In this document: positions 1 to 7,771 of the stretch, piece after piece
Layout: each line of letters opens with the position of its first letter
Position numbering within the stretch: the first letter of the stretch is position 1
Source: Archangium sp.
GTDB taxonomy: Bacteria; Myxococcota; Myxococcia; Myxococcales; Myxococcaceae
Length of the DNA: 20,344 nt
Direction of reading: 5' to 3'
Assembly (NCBI GenBank): GCA_016793525.1
Contig: JAEUJT010000152.1
Location: forward strand, 1-20,344
Position numbers and translations under genes: made by a program
Notes under the pieces: model-generated
Told to the model about the DNA's origin: nothing
The model's database searches: none
Seen by the model: the letters and a program-made list of their open reading frames with translations, nothing else

Positions 1-1
1 C

Positions 2-3000
2 GCGACCCGCACCTTGGTGTCGCGGAGCGACGTGCGGCCCACCACCTTTCCCATCAGCGGGGTTGAGCGCGTGGAGCTCTCCCTCGGGAAACCGAACGCC
101 TCCCTCGACGGCGACCGCGATGGCTTCGTCGACCAGCTCAAGGGCGGGAGCGACTGCGACGACGCGCAGGCCTCCATCTTCCCCGGAGCGACGCAGCCGT
201 GCGACGCCACCGTCGACCTCAACTGCGACGGGAAAGTCGGCTGCGCCGAAGCCGCGTGCGCCTCGACGCCGACCTGCCAGCGCCCCGTGACGCGGGTGGT
301 GTTCGTTGCCTCTCCGCAAGCCGGCGTGGCGGCCTTCGAGTGCTCCTCGGCGCTGACGGTCGAGTCCGGTGATGCGACCGGGGCCACCGCGGTAGGTCGC
401 GACACCGTGGTGGCCTTCGTGGGCTCGCTCCCGGGCACCGAGTTCTTCAGCGACGCGCAGTGCACGCAGAGCACGACGTCGGGCACCATCGCTGCGGGCG
501 GCACGCGCACCACCGTGTACATGCGCGCCTCGTCGACGGGCACACAGATGGTGTCGGCGACCTCCACCGGCATCGGAGGCGCGAGCGCCACCTTTCCTGT
601 CACGCCTCAACCCGTGCGCGCGTTTTCACTCGAGACGACATCATCGCAGCGCACCGCGGGCGAGTGCTTCTCGGTCACGCTGAAGACGGTCGACGCCGCG
701 GGGAGACCGACGCGCCCGGCCCAAGCGCTCACGGCGACGCTGGCGGCCAACCCGACGACCGGCACGGCCTTCTACGAAGACGGCAACACCACGTGCACCG
801 GCTCGGCCATCACCGCTGTCACGTTGCTGCAGTCAGACACCATGCTCTTGCGGGTGCGCACCACGCGGGCGACGTCGGCGGGAATGCCGCTGACCTTGAG
901 CGCCTCCGCGGCGTCGGTGACCGAGGGCACGCTGCAGCTCACCGTCGCGCCGTCGACGCCGCACCAGGTGTACTTCGCGTCGCCGGCTCCGGGGTTGGTG
1001 GTGAACACCTGCTCGGGCCCGACCTCGCTGATGACCGTCGGCGTTGAAGACGTGTACGGCAACCCCACCACCGTCGCGACGGCCACCGCGGTGACGCTGA
1101 CGGCGACGCGCGTCGGGGCCGGCATCAACAGCCTCACGTTCTACACCGACACGGCGTGCACCACCGGCCTCTCGGGCATGCCGGTCACCATTCCCGCGGG
1201 ACAGGGGCTGGCGTCGTCGGTCGCACATCGAGCGACCGACTCCGGCACGTACACGGTCACCGCGTCGGCGCCGGGCCTCCTGACCGGGAGCCAACAAGCG
1301 GTCATCGCCAACGGGCCTCCGTCGCGCATCGTGCTGCTGACGGCCCCTCCCGTGACGTTGCGCGCGGGAGAGTGCTCGACCTCGCCAGTGCGCGTGGAGA
1401 CGCGTGACTCGAGTGACTCTCGTTCCGCCGTGTCGGGGGTGCCGCTGGTGGTCGAGGTCTCCGCGCCGGGCCTGTCGTTCTTCGGCGACGCCTCGTGCAG
1501 CACGCCGTTGCCGCAGTCGCCCAACACGAGCCTCACCATTCCCGTCGGCTTCGCGGAGGGCAGCTTCTATCTGCGCGGCACTCAGACCACGTCGACGGTG
1601 GTGACGGTCGTGGCGGCGGCGTACCCGGCGGGAAACAACAGTCGCACATTGCCGGTGACGGTGACGTCGGGCACGCCCTTCGCGCTGAAGTGGGTCGGCA
1701 CCTCGAGCCAGACTCTCACCGCCACCAGCTGCAGCGCGGCCTACACACTCGAGGTGCAAGACTCGCAGGGCAACCCGACGCGCTTCACCTCGGCCACCGC
1801 GCTGAGCTTCGGGCCGTCGGTGGTCTCCATCTCCACCAGCCCAGCGTGTGCGGCCGGAGCGGCGACGTTCCCGTCGACGTCGTCACAGCTCACCCTTTAC
1901 GCGCAGTCGTCGACCGCGGGTACCCACGCGCTGACGGCCTCCACGACCGCGGCGCCGTTCATCACCTCGTCCGCTCCTGGAGCGCAACTCATCGTCACGC
2001 CGGGCACCGCGACCCAGCTGGCCACACTTGCGCCGGCCATGCCCTCGAGCGTCGTCGCGGGACAGTGCGTCGCCGTCACGGTGGAGCGGAGAGACGCCCA
2101 AAACAACGCCGTGCCCGTCTCCGGCGCGACGTCATTCACGTTGAACGCCACGCCCTCCACGGGGCTGACGAGCTACGCCAGCCAGAGCGACTGCCAGGGC
2201 ACCACGAATCCACTGACGAGCAACGCCCAGAGCATCACCGCGGGCGCGGGAGCGACGTTCTGGGTTCGGGCCACGCGCACGCCGAACACGTCGTTGAGTG
2301 TCACCGCGGGGAGCCTCACCTCCACCGCCTTCACGTTGACCGTCACCCCGGCCGCCGCGGGACAGCTGGTGTGGACGGTGCCGGCCTCATTGCCTGCGGG
2401 CATCAACGCTGGGGCGTGCATTTCGGCCACGCTGCAGCGCCGAGACGCGTTCGGAAACCCGGCGACCGATTCGTCGGCGCTGGCCGTGTCGTTGAGCAAC
2501 GCGGCGCCGTCGTCGATGGGCGCGGTCGGCACCACCGGCAGCTCCGCGGGAACGGCGGCCTTCGCGGCGAGTTCCTGTGGAGCGGCCACGCCGACGTTGA
2601 GCCTCTCCATTCCCTCGGGACAGAGCTCGGTGAATTTCCTCGTCACCTCTGGCACCGCCGGCTCGATGACGGTGACCCCGGGGAGCGAGCTGGCCGCAAA
2701 CGCGTCGGCCACGTTCAACGTCGTCGCGGGCGCGGCGACCCAGCTCGTCTTCACCGCCACTCCTGGCGCATCGATGGTGGCCGGTGCCTGCGCCGCGCTC
2801 ACTGCGGAGCGGAGGGACGCGAGCAACAACCCGGTCTCTTTCACGGGGAGTTTCACGCTGAGCGCTCCAGCGGGCGTGACGGCCTACGCCAACGCGTCGG
2901 ACTGCAGCACCACCACCTCGCCCACGACGACCCTCTCGTTCACCGGCTCGAGCGCGACGTTCTACGTGCGGCCCACGGTGGCCACGAGCACGGCGCTGAC

Positions 3001-5839
3001 GGTGAGCGACTCCACGTCGCTTTCAGCGATGACCACCGTGTCAGTGACGCCCGACGTGGCCTCGGTGCTGCTGTGGAGCTCTGGCGCACCGAGTGGCTTC
3101 GCCGTCGACGCCTGCCAGGTGCTGACGCTGGAGCGACGCGACCGCTTCGGGAACTTCTCCACCAGCAACGGCGCGACCCTGTCGGTCGACGTGGGAGCGA
3201 GCGGCGCGGCGAGCGCGACGGTGGGCCTCTCCACGGCGAGCAACTGCAGCTCGGCGTCGGGCATGGCCACGGTGTCTTTCTCCAGCGCGGAGACGAGCAA
3301 GGCCTTCTCGGTGCGCACCACCACGTCGGGCAGCTTGTCGCTCACGCCTACCAGTACGCCTGCGCTCAGCGGGAGCGGAACGGCGAATGGCGTGGCCCGC
3401 ACCTTCACCATCACCCCCGGCGCCTTCGCCGCGCTGACCTTCCTCGCCTCACCCGCGTCGACCGTCGCCGGCACCTGCGTGCCCAACACCGCCCAGCTGC
3501 GCGACGCCTTCGGGAACGTCACCACGGCGGCGAGCGATGTCATCGTGAACCTCTCCGCCACCACCGGCGCGGCCGGCTTCGCGACGAGCTGCACCGGCGG
3601 CTCTCCGGCTGGCTCCGTCACCGTGACGACGGGCAACTCGTCCATCGGGTTTGGCTTCACGCCCACCACCGCGCCGACCACCGTCATTCACGCGCAGGCG
3701 AGCGCGGTAAACGCGAACCAGAGCTGGCCCATCGTGCCCGCGGCGTTGGCCAAGCTGGCGTTGACCGGCGACGCGGGCGTGCTCACCGCCGGCGCCTGCA
3801 GCAGCACCCTCACCGTGCAGGCCCAAGACACCTTCGACAACGCGGTGACGCTCGACGCGGGCATGCCGTTGACGCTGACACCCGCGGCGGAGCCCGGCCT
3901 CACCTTTCACAGTGCGGCGGCGTGCACCGGGGGCGCGGCGGTCTCCATCGCCAACGGCAACACGCAGACCTCGTTCTCCTTCCGCCCGACCGCGGCGCCG
4001 TCGAGCTTCAATGTCACCTCGTCGAACGGCTCGGTGCTCACCTCGAACGCGCTGGCCTTCACCATCAACGTGGGAGCGCCCTCGAAGCTGGGGTGGAAAG
4101 CCGCGGTCACTCCGCCCGCGAGCATGGCCCGCTTCGCCTGCGCGGGGCCCTTCACCGTGCAGACCCAAGACGCGCAGAGCAACCCGTCGCCCGTCTCGGC
4201 CACGGCCACGCTCAACCTCTCGGCCACGCCGTCGACCGCGGTGCAGTTCTTCACCGGCGCCACGTGTTCGGGCTCGCCAGTGAGCGCGGTGACGATTTCG
4301 GGCGGCTCCTCTGAGGCGACGTTCTACGCGGTGGCCTTCGGGCCGGGCGCCTCCACCACCCTCACCGTGGCCGACGCGGCGACGGTGTTGACCTCGGTGA
4401 CCACCACGCCCACCCTCACCGGCAGCGGCACGCCCGCGCTCGCCGTGACCTCGGGCGCCTCGGTGGTCGAAGCTGGAGGCTGCCAGGCCATCACCGTCAC
4501 CCGCCGTGACGGGAGCGCCGCCGCGGTGACGCTCGGCTCGACGGTGGTGTCGCTGTCGTCGAACGACTCGGCGTTGACGGTGCACACCGACGCCGCGTGC
4601 ACGGCGACCGGCACGTTGACCATCGCCTCGGGCAGCTCGACGGCCACCGGCTACGTCGCGGGCCACTCGGCGAACTCCGCGTCGGTCACCATCAGCGCGT
4701 CAGACGGCGCCAGCATCTACGCCACCGGCACGCTGAACCTCACCGCGCTCCCGCTCGTACGCCGCGGCACCTTCACCTTCAGCGACACCGGGAGCACCAC
4801 CTTCGCCACGCTGAGCCCCGAAATTCCCGGCCACGACATCAGCCGCACCGCGCTCGTCTTTCAAGCCACGGTCAGCGACGACGAACCGTCTGACGCCAAC
4901 GTGGAGTGCCACCTGAACACCGCCTCAGGCACCAGCGTGCGCGTCAACTGCACCCGCTCCGGCACCGACGGCACGGTGACCGTGAATTGGCAGACCGCGT
5001 CGTGGGGGCGCAGCGCGGCGAACGGCGGCGTCTCGGTGCAGCACCGCGGGGGCAGCGTCAACACCGGCACCACCATCATCGACACGCTCCCGGCCAGCGC
5101 GGCGCTCGGGCAGAGCTTCGTGCTCTTCAGCAGCGCCAGCAGCGGCATGAGCAACAGCGTCGACGACTTCGCGACCGCCACCCTCACCGGAGCCACCACG
5201 CTGACCATCACGACGAGCGCCGCATCGTTCGCCACCGGCGGCTACACCTGGAGCGCCGACGTCGTCACCTTCGCGGGCGCGTCGGTGCAGCGGCCGTCGA
5301 CAGTGCTGGGCGGCAGCGGCACGACGTACACGCGGCAGCTGGCCACCGCGGTGACGTTGTCTCGCTCGGTGCCGCTCTACAGCGCGCGGCCGTCAACCAC
5401 CGGAGACTCCGGCGACATCTGCAAGAAGCGGCTGCGCGGAGAGCTGGTGGCCAACATGGCCAACGTCGACTTCGTGGCCACCCGCGGCGTCACCGCGACC
5501 ACCGGCGGCTGCACCGACAGCGACGTCGACAGCATCGCGTTCGAGGCCGTCGAGTTCCCGGTGGGCACGGTGGTGCAGAACGCCACCGACGCGAGCTTCA
5601 ACGCCGCCTCGCGCACCACCACCATCTCCACGGTGGTGCAGCACCGCACGCTGCTGCTCATGGGCGGCCAAGGGCCTGGAGGCGCCGCGGCGGGTGAAGC
5701 CGACGCCACCAGCTCCGGGAACCTGGGGGTCTTCAACGCGCGGCTGGGCTTCAACTCCGACACGCAAATTTCAGTCACGCGTGCCGCCAACACCGGCAAC
5801 GCGCGCTTCTCCCCCTACGTCATTCAATTCGCGCCCTGA
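2..5839 (+). CDS. Giant secreted Ig-like repeat protein with MopE-type metal-binding motif (5' partial)
   Basis: The reading frame is open to the left edge, so the true start and any signal peptide lie outside; the first in-window start (TTG at 14) is probably internal. At least 1,941 residues are visible. Residues about 31-77 (numbered from TTG 14) hold a MopE-type putative metal-binding motif (DGDRDGF, then GSDCDDA, FPGA and LNCDGK). Residues about 91-1577 form 13 Ig-like repeats of roughly 105-120 residues. Each has a first Cys near an 'AGxC' strand, a 'RDaxgNp' turn and a second Cys after an aromatic/Asp segment. The last 360 residues are a separate beta-rich module with three similar units. 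The even Cys spacing suggests disulfides and an extracellular or outer-membrane location. A role in adhesion or surface display is inference. Composition is Thr/Ser/Ala-rich with almost no Lys. Confidence is high that it codes, low on function. Confidence 0.88.
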   Translation, partial: ATRTLVSRSDVRPTTFPISGVERVELSLGKPNASLDGDRDGFVDQLKGGSDCDDAQASIFPGATQPCDATVDLNCDGKVGCAEAACASTPTCQRPVTRVVFVASPQAGVAAFECSSALTVESGDATGATAVGRDTVVAFVGSLPGTEFFSDAQCTQSTTSGTIAAGGTRTTVYMRASSTGTQMVSATSTGIGGASATFPVTPQPVRAFSLETTSSQRTAGECFSVTLKTVDAAGRPTRPAQALTATLAANPTTGTAFYEDGNTTCTGSAITAVTLLQSDTMLLRVRTTRATSAGMPLTLSASAASVTEGTLQLTVAPSTPHQVYFASPAPGLVVNTCSGPTSLMTVGVEDVYGNPTTVATATAVTLTATRVGAGINSLTFYTDTACTTGLSGMPVTIPAGQGLASSVAHRATDSGTYTVTASAPGLLTGSQQAVIANGPPSRIVLLTAPPVTLRAGECSTSPVRVETRDSSDSRSAVSGVPLVVEVSAPGLSFFGDASCSTPLPQSPNTSLTIPVGFAEGSFYLRGTQTTSTVVTVVAAAYPAGNNSRTLPVTVTSGTPFALKWVGTSSQTLTATSCSAAYTLEVQDSQGNPTRFTSATALSFGPSVVSISTSPACAAGAATFPSTSSQLTLYAQSSTAGTHALTASTTAAPFITSSAPGAQLIVTPGTATQLATLAPAMPSSVVAGQCVAVTVERRDAQNNAVPVSGATSFTLNATPSTGLTSYASQSDCQGTTNPLTSNAQSITAGAGATFWVRATRTPNTSLSVTAGSLTSTAFTLTVTPAAAGQLVWTVPASLPAGINAGACISATLQRRDAFGNPATDSSALAVSLSNAAPSSMGAVGTTGSSAGTAAFAASSCGAATPTLSLSIPSGQSSVNFLVTSGTAGSMTVTPGSELAANASATFNVVAGAATQLVFTATPGASMVAGACAALTAERRDASNNPVSFTGSFTLSAPAGVTAYANASDCSTTTSPTTTLSFTGSSATFYVRPTVATSTALTVSDSTSLSAMTTVSVTPDVASVLLWSSGAPSGFAVDACQVLTLERRDRFGNFSTSNGATLSVDVGASGAASATVGLSTASNCSSASGMATVSFSSAETSKAFSVRTTTSGSLSLTPTSTPALSGSGTANGVARTFTITPGAFAALTFLASPASTVAGTCVPNTAQLRDAFGNVTTAASDVIVNLSATTGAAGFATSCTGGSPAGSVTVTTGNSSIGFGFTPTTAPTTVIHAQASAVNANQSWPIVPAALAKLALTGDAGVLTAGACSSTLTVQAQDTFDNAVTLDAGMPLTLTPAAEPGLTFHSAAACTGGAAVSIANGNTQTSFSFRPTAAPSSFNVTSSNGSVLTSNALAFTINVGAPSKLGWKAAVTPPASMARFACAGPFTVQTQDAQSNPSPVSATATLNLSATPSTAVQFFTGATCSGSPVSAVTISGGSSEATFYAVAFGPGASTTLTVADAATVLTSVTTTPTLTGSGTPALAVTSGASVVEAGGCQAITVTRRDGSAAAVTLGSTVVSLSSNDSALTVHTDAACTATGTLTIASGSSTATGYVAGHSANSASVTISASDGASIYATGTLNLTALPLVRRGTFTFSDTGSTTFATLSPEIPGHDISRTALVFQATVSDDEPSDANVECHLNTASGTSVRVNCTRSGTDGTVTVNWQTASWGRSAANGGVSVQHRGGSVNTGTTIIDTLPASAALGQSFVLFSSASSGMSNSVDDFATATLTGATTLTITTSAASFATGGYTWSADVVTFAGASVQRPSTVLGGSGTTYTRQLATAVTLSRSVPLYSARPSTTGDSGDICKKRLRGELVANMANVDFVATRGVTATTGGCTDSDVDSIAFEAVEFPVGTVVQNATDASFNAASRTTTISTVVQHRTLLLMGGQGPGGAAAGEADATSSGNLGVFNARLGFNSDTQISVTRAANTGNARFSPYVIQFAP
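284..4753 (+). repeat. Thirteen tandem Ig-like protein repeats, each with a Cys pair
   Basis: These are protein-level repeats inside the giant gene. I count 13 units by the recurring order: a hydrophobic strand (for example QLVFTATP, QLVWTVPA, ALTFLASP), Ala-Gly-x-Cys, a strand ending in Arg-Arg-Asp-Ala or Gln-Asp, Gly-Asn-Pro or a variant, a second strand, then a Cys-containing segment such as FFSDAQC, FYTDTAC, FFGDASC or FFTGATC, a Ser/Gly-rich strand and a final Thr/Val strand. Units 6 and 8 (VERRDAQNN and AERRDASNN) are the most alike. At DNA level the copies have diverged, so this is an old duplication array rather than a recent tandem repeat. Unit boundaries are estimates. Confidence 0.8.
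4754..5836 (+). repeat. C-terminal module of three related beta-rich units in the giant protein
   Basis: The last 360 residues do not follow the Cys-pair pattern. Three units look related. Each has an aromatic or hydrophobic strand, a Val-Gln (VQHR, VQRP, VVQN) about 12-16 residues on, a Thr/Ser-rich stretch, and a strand such as SFVLFSS, SVPLYSA or RTLLLMGG. They lie at about 4972-5135, 5242-5391 and 5521-5670. The similarity was judged by eye. The module begins at LVRRGTFTF and runs to the stop. A distal recognition or adhesin tip is possible by position only. Confidence 0.5.
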
Positions 5840-5841
5840 CC

Positions 5842-6138
5842 ATGGCCACTCCGCTCGACGACACCGCGCTCCAGCAGTTTCTCAAGGCGCACCCCGGCTG
5901 GCGCCACGAGGCGAATGCCCTGGTGTGCACCTTCGAGTTCGGCGCGTTTCTCCAAGGGCTGCGCTTCGTGCAGAGCCTTGGGCAGCTCGCAGAAGCGGCC
6001 GACCACCACCCCGACATCGATGTTCGGTGGCGAAAGGTGACGCTGCGCTTCACCACGCACGACGCGGGGAACCGGGTCACCGACCTCGACACGCGCCTGG
6101 CGCACGAGGCCGAGCTCATCGCCCGCACCACGGCGTAG
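5842..6138 (+). CDS. phhB: 4a-hydroxytetrahydrobiopterin dehydratase (pterin-4a-carbinolamine dehydratase)
   Basis: A 98-residue protein of the PCD/DCoH family, full length for the family. The enzyme dehydrates 4a-hydroxytetrahydrobiopterin, the first step in recycling the pterin cofactor used by aromatic amino acid hydroxylases. The family signature is clear: ADHHPD with His55, His56 and Pro57, then His73 in RFTTHDAG and Asp81 in RVTDLD. The ATG lies 2 bases after the stop of the giant repeat gene and has no clear Shine-Dalgarno sequence, so translation may be coupled or the mRNA may start inside the upstream gene. No phenylalanine hydroxylase gene is in the window. kynA, also in aromatic amino acid breakdown, lies 1.6 kb away on the other strand in a separate unit. 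The identification is firm; the physiological partner is unknown. Confidence 0.93.
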   Translation: MATPLDDTALQQFLKAHPGWRHEANALVCTFEFGAFLQGLRFVQSLGQLAEAADHHPDIDVRWRKVTLRFTTHDAGNRVTDLDTRLAHEAELIARTTA

Positions 6139-6165
6139 AGCCTCCTCGCACTGCAGACATGACGA

Positions 6166-6198
6166 CGCCCGCGGTCTCGAGTGGAGAACACGCGGGCG
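6166..6198. terminator. Hairpin between convergent phhB and the basic-protein gene
   Basis: An 8-bp perfect inverted repeat (CGCCCGCG at 6166-6173, CGCGGGCG at 6191-6198) encloses a second short stem (TCTC at 6175-6178, GAGA at 6184-6187). It sits in the 100-base gap between two convergent genes and could serve both. There is no run of T on either side, so it is only a candidate terminator. Confidence 0.4.
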
Positions 6199-6238
6199 GC
6201 GGTGAGACGGGGAGGCGCCGGAGCGCTGGTGACGCGAC

Positions 6239-6631
6239 TTACTTCTTCGCGGCCGCTTCCTTCGGCTTCTTGCCGGCCTTCGCCGTGGAGCCCTCGAAGA
6301 GCGCCTTGAAGTCAGCCGCCGGCTGACCCTTCTTGGTCAGAATCGCGTTCACCGCGCGGTGAATCTTGGTGCGGACCTTCTTCGGCACGGCCTTGTCGCC
6401 GAGCGCCGCATCGAGCTGCGCCGCCGACACGCCACGGCCGAGGCCCTTGGGCTTGGTGAGGTTGAGCTCATCGTACTTCTTGGTCGCCTGCTCCTTGTCC
6501 TTCCGCTTGGCGACGCGCTTGACGAGAATCGCGCGCTCGGCGAGCACGAGGCCCTCGATGCGCTGGCTGGTGGAGACGATGTGCTTCGGGGTGATGGACT
6601 TGCCGTCCAGGAAGATCTTGAGAGTGCCCAT
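6239..6631 (-). CDS. Small very basic protein of unknown function
   Basis: A 130-residue protein with an ATG start. I do not recognise the family. Lys and Arg are abundant, and the C-terminus is a low-complexity Lys/Ala tail ([11 protein letters not shown]). The central part has the helical look of a nucleic-acid-binding protein ([19 protein letters not shown], then [17 protein letters not shown]), but no named domain is visible. There is no Cys, signal peptide or membrane segment. It is divergent from rpsN across a 119-base intergenic region. Together with its charge, this suggests a ribosome-, RNA- or nucleoid-associated role, as inference only. Gly and Pro appear at a likely hinge ([10 protein letters not shown]). 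Codon use is as GC-rich as its neighbours, so there is no sign of recent transfer. Confidence 0.75.
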   Translation of the reverse strand: MGTLKIFLDGKSITPKHIVSTSQRIEGLVLAERAILVKRVAKRKDKEQATKKYDELNLTKPKGLGRGVSAAQLDAALGDKAVPKKVRTKIHRAVNAILTKKGQPAADFKALFEGSTAKAGKKPKEAAAKK

Positions 6632-6679
6632 GGTGGGGGCCGTCTCTCTCTCAAAAATGGCCCAAAAGCAACCCTCGAC

Positions 6680-6708
6680 TTGATCCTACGGGCCCGCTCG
6701 TGTACACG
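6680..6708 (+). promoter_or_regulatory. Candidate sigma70-type promoter for rpsN-rpmB
   Basis: TTGATC at 6680-6685 and TACACG at 6703-6708 are separated by exactly 17 bases, 42 bases before the rpsN ATG. The -35 matches well and the -10 weakly. The -10 overlaps a perfect 8-base palindrome, GTGTACAC (6700-6707), a possible operator. No long Zur-like palindrome is visible. A T-rich stretch (6718-6727) lies in the would-be leader. Confidence 0.35.
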
Positions 6709-6750
6709 GCCGGCCCTTCCTTTTTTCTTCCCGAAGCGAGCTCGACAACC

Positions 6751-7056
6751 ATGGCGAAGACGTCCTCCATCAACAAGAACAACCGCCGCAAGGCGATCGT
6801 GGCGAAGTACCGCACGCGCCGCGACGCCATCAAGGCGACCATCAAGAACCCGTCGACGCCGCCCGAAGAGCGCTCGGCCGCGCTGCTCAAGTTGCAGAAG
6901 CTGCCGCGCGATGCGAACCCCATTCGCGTCACGCTCCGCTGCGAAGTCACGGGCCGCCCCCGCGGGAACCTCCGCAAGTTCGGTCTGTCGCGCATGCAGT
7001 TCCGCGACAAGGCGCTGGCCGGTCAGCTCACCGGCGTCGTCAAGGCCAGCTGGTAA
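6751..7056 (+). CDS. rpsN: 30S ribosomal protein S14, zinc-free form
   Basis: A 101-residue protein starting [14 protein letters not shown]. The frame is open further upstream, but the conserved S14 N-terminus begins at this ATG, preceded by a weak GAAGCGAG. The S14 core is clear: [20 protein letters not shown], then [13 protein letters not shown] and the C-terminal KASW. It is the long form lacking the paired CxxC zinc ligands of the short S14 (only one Cys is present). S14 sits in the head of the 30S subunit. It is followed 22 bases later by rpmB, also in a zinc-free form. S14 is normally encoded in the spc ribosomal operon, so this two-gene unit is either a relocated gene or a zinc-independent paralogue. 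That cannot be decided without the genome. Confidence 0.95.
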   Translation: MAKTSSINKNNRRKAIVAKYRTRRDAIKATIKNPSTPPEERSAALLKLQKLPRDANPIRVTLRCEVTGRPRGNLRKFGLSRMQFRDKALAGQLTGVVKASW

Positions 7057-7065
7057 CCCTTTTTC

Positions 7066-7070
7066 AGGAG
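7066..7070 (+). promoter_or_regulatory. Ribosome binding site of rpmB
   Basis: AGGAG lies 8 bases before the ATG at 7079 and fixes the rpmB start. It is the strongest Shine-Dalgarno sequence in the left half of the window. Confidence 0.8.
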
Positions 7071-7078
7071 AACGAACC

Positions 7079-7312
7079 ATGAGCCGCGTCTGTCAAGTCA
7101 CGGGCAAGCGCCCGATGGTGGGCAACAGCGTTAGCCACGCCAACAACAAGACCAAAACCCGTTCGCTGCCGAACCTGCAGAAGCACCGCTTCTGGGTCGC
7201 GAGCAAGAAGAAGTGGGTCACCCTGCGCCTGTCCGCGCACGGCCTGCGCATCATCAACAAGCGCGGCGTCGAGCGGGTCATCGCCGAGCTCGAAGCGTCG
7301 GGCGAGATCTAA
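7079..7312 (+). CDS. rpmB: 50S ribosomal protein L28, zinc-free form
   Basis: A 77-residue protein beginning [20 protein letters not shown], close to the E. coli L28 pattern, with [11 protein letters not shown] and [17 protein letters not shown] further on. It has a single Cys and lacks the CxxC pairs of zinc-binding L28. It is a component of the large ribosomal subunit. The start is set by an AGGAG 8 bases upstream. It follows rpsN by 22 bases in one apparent operon and is closed by a hairpin at 7341-7369. In many bacteria L28 pairs with L33 (rpmG); here the partner is S14, as in some Zur-controlled alternative ribosomal-protein clusters. Confidence 0.96.
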   Translation: MSRVCQVTGKRPMVGNSVSHANNKTKTRSLPNLQKHRFWVASKKKWVTLRLSAHGLRIINKRGVERVIAELEASGEI

Positions 7313-7340
7313 GCCGACTCCGGCTGGTCTGCTGTGCACG

Positions 7341-7376
7341 AGGGCCGCTCCCACATCGGGCGCGGCCCTTTCGCAT
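7341..7376 (+). terminator. Intrinsic terminator after rpmB
   Basis: A perfect 8-bp stem (AGGGCCGC at 7341-7348, GCGGCCCT at 7362-7369) holds an inner CCC/GGG pairing with loop ACATC. It is followed by a T-containing tail (TTCGCATTT). It lies 28 bases after the rpmB stop, which fits the end of the rpsN-rpmB transcript. Confidence 0.7.
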
Positions 7377-7395
7377 TTCTCCAGCCTGGCTCCCC

Positions 7396-7740
7396 ATGCG
7401 CCGCCCGTCGTTGCTCATCTGCCGCAGCTGCAAACCGCGCAAGGGCCACCCCGACTCAGATGCGCTGCGGGGCGAAGTGTTGTTTCAAGCGGTGAAGGCG
7501 CTGCGCAAGGCCCGCGGGTTGAAACCGGTCTTCGCGCTCGAGGGCGTGCGCTGCCTGGGCCGCTGCGATGCGCCCTGCAACCTGCAACTCGAGGGCAAGC
7601 GCCGCTCCACCGCCAGCCGCACCGAGGTCAACGCGCTGGCCGAAGCCGAGCTCGTGGTGGAGGCCGCCTGCGCCTACGCCCGGCTCCGCGACGGAGAAGA
7701 GCTGACCGAGCGCCGGCTCCCGGGCCTTTCGGGCGACTGA
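7396..7740 (+). CDS. DUF1636-like predicted metal-binding protein (COG5469 type)
   Basis: A 114-residue protein. The start at 7396 is chosen because the conserved N-terminus (LLICRSC) follows it; the frame extends upstream only into the terminator and rpmB. Five Cys stand at 9, 12, 53, 57 and 61 in the order CxxC ... CLGRCDAPC. This resembles the DUF1636 family, a predicted metal- or iron-sulfur-binding protein with a thioredoxin-like ferredoxin fold. The five Cys would suit an Fe-S cluster or zinc, but the ligand is not known from sequence. It stands alone between the rpmB terminator and the convergent kynA, with 31 bases between the two stop codons. No Shine-Dalgarno sequence is obvious. 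Family assignment is by motif only. Confidence 0.75.
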   Translation: MRRPSLLICRSCKPRKGHPDSDALRGEVLFQAVKALRKARGLKPVFALEGVRCLGRCDAPCNLQLEGKRRSTASRTEVNALAEAELVVEAACAYARLRDGEELTERRLPGLSGD

Positions 7741-7771
7741 AGCCTTCTCTCGCCTGAGCCCGCGGCGTGGG

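Noticed and set aside
1495..4314. A 939-codon open frame within the giant repeat gene, same strand, different frame
   Set aside because: His/Arg/Gly-rich composition with no domain; it is a frame-shadow of the Thr/Ser/Ala-rich repeat gene, whose own frame shows clear protein repeats.
284..4753. Direct repeats as a CRISPR array or DNA satellite
   Set aside because: Repeats are diverged at DNA level, lack uniform repeat/spacer lengths and are in phase with one coding frame.
6700..6750. Upstream GTG start for rpsN
   Set aside because: The added residues are not part of S14 and overlap the candidate -10 element; the conserved N-terminus begins at 6751.
6632..6750. A Zur-binding palindrome upstream of rpsN
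   Set aside because: Only the short GTGTACAC palindrome is present; nothing resembles the longer A+T-rich Zur boxes known to me.
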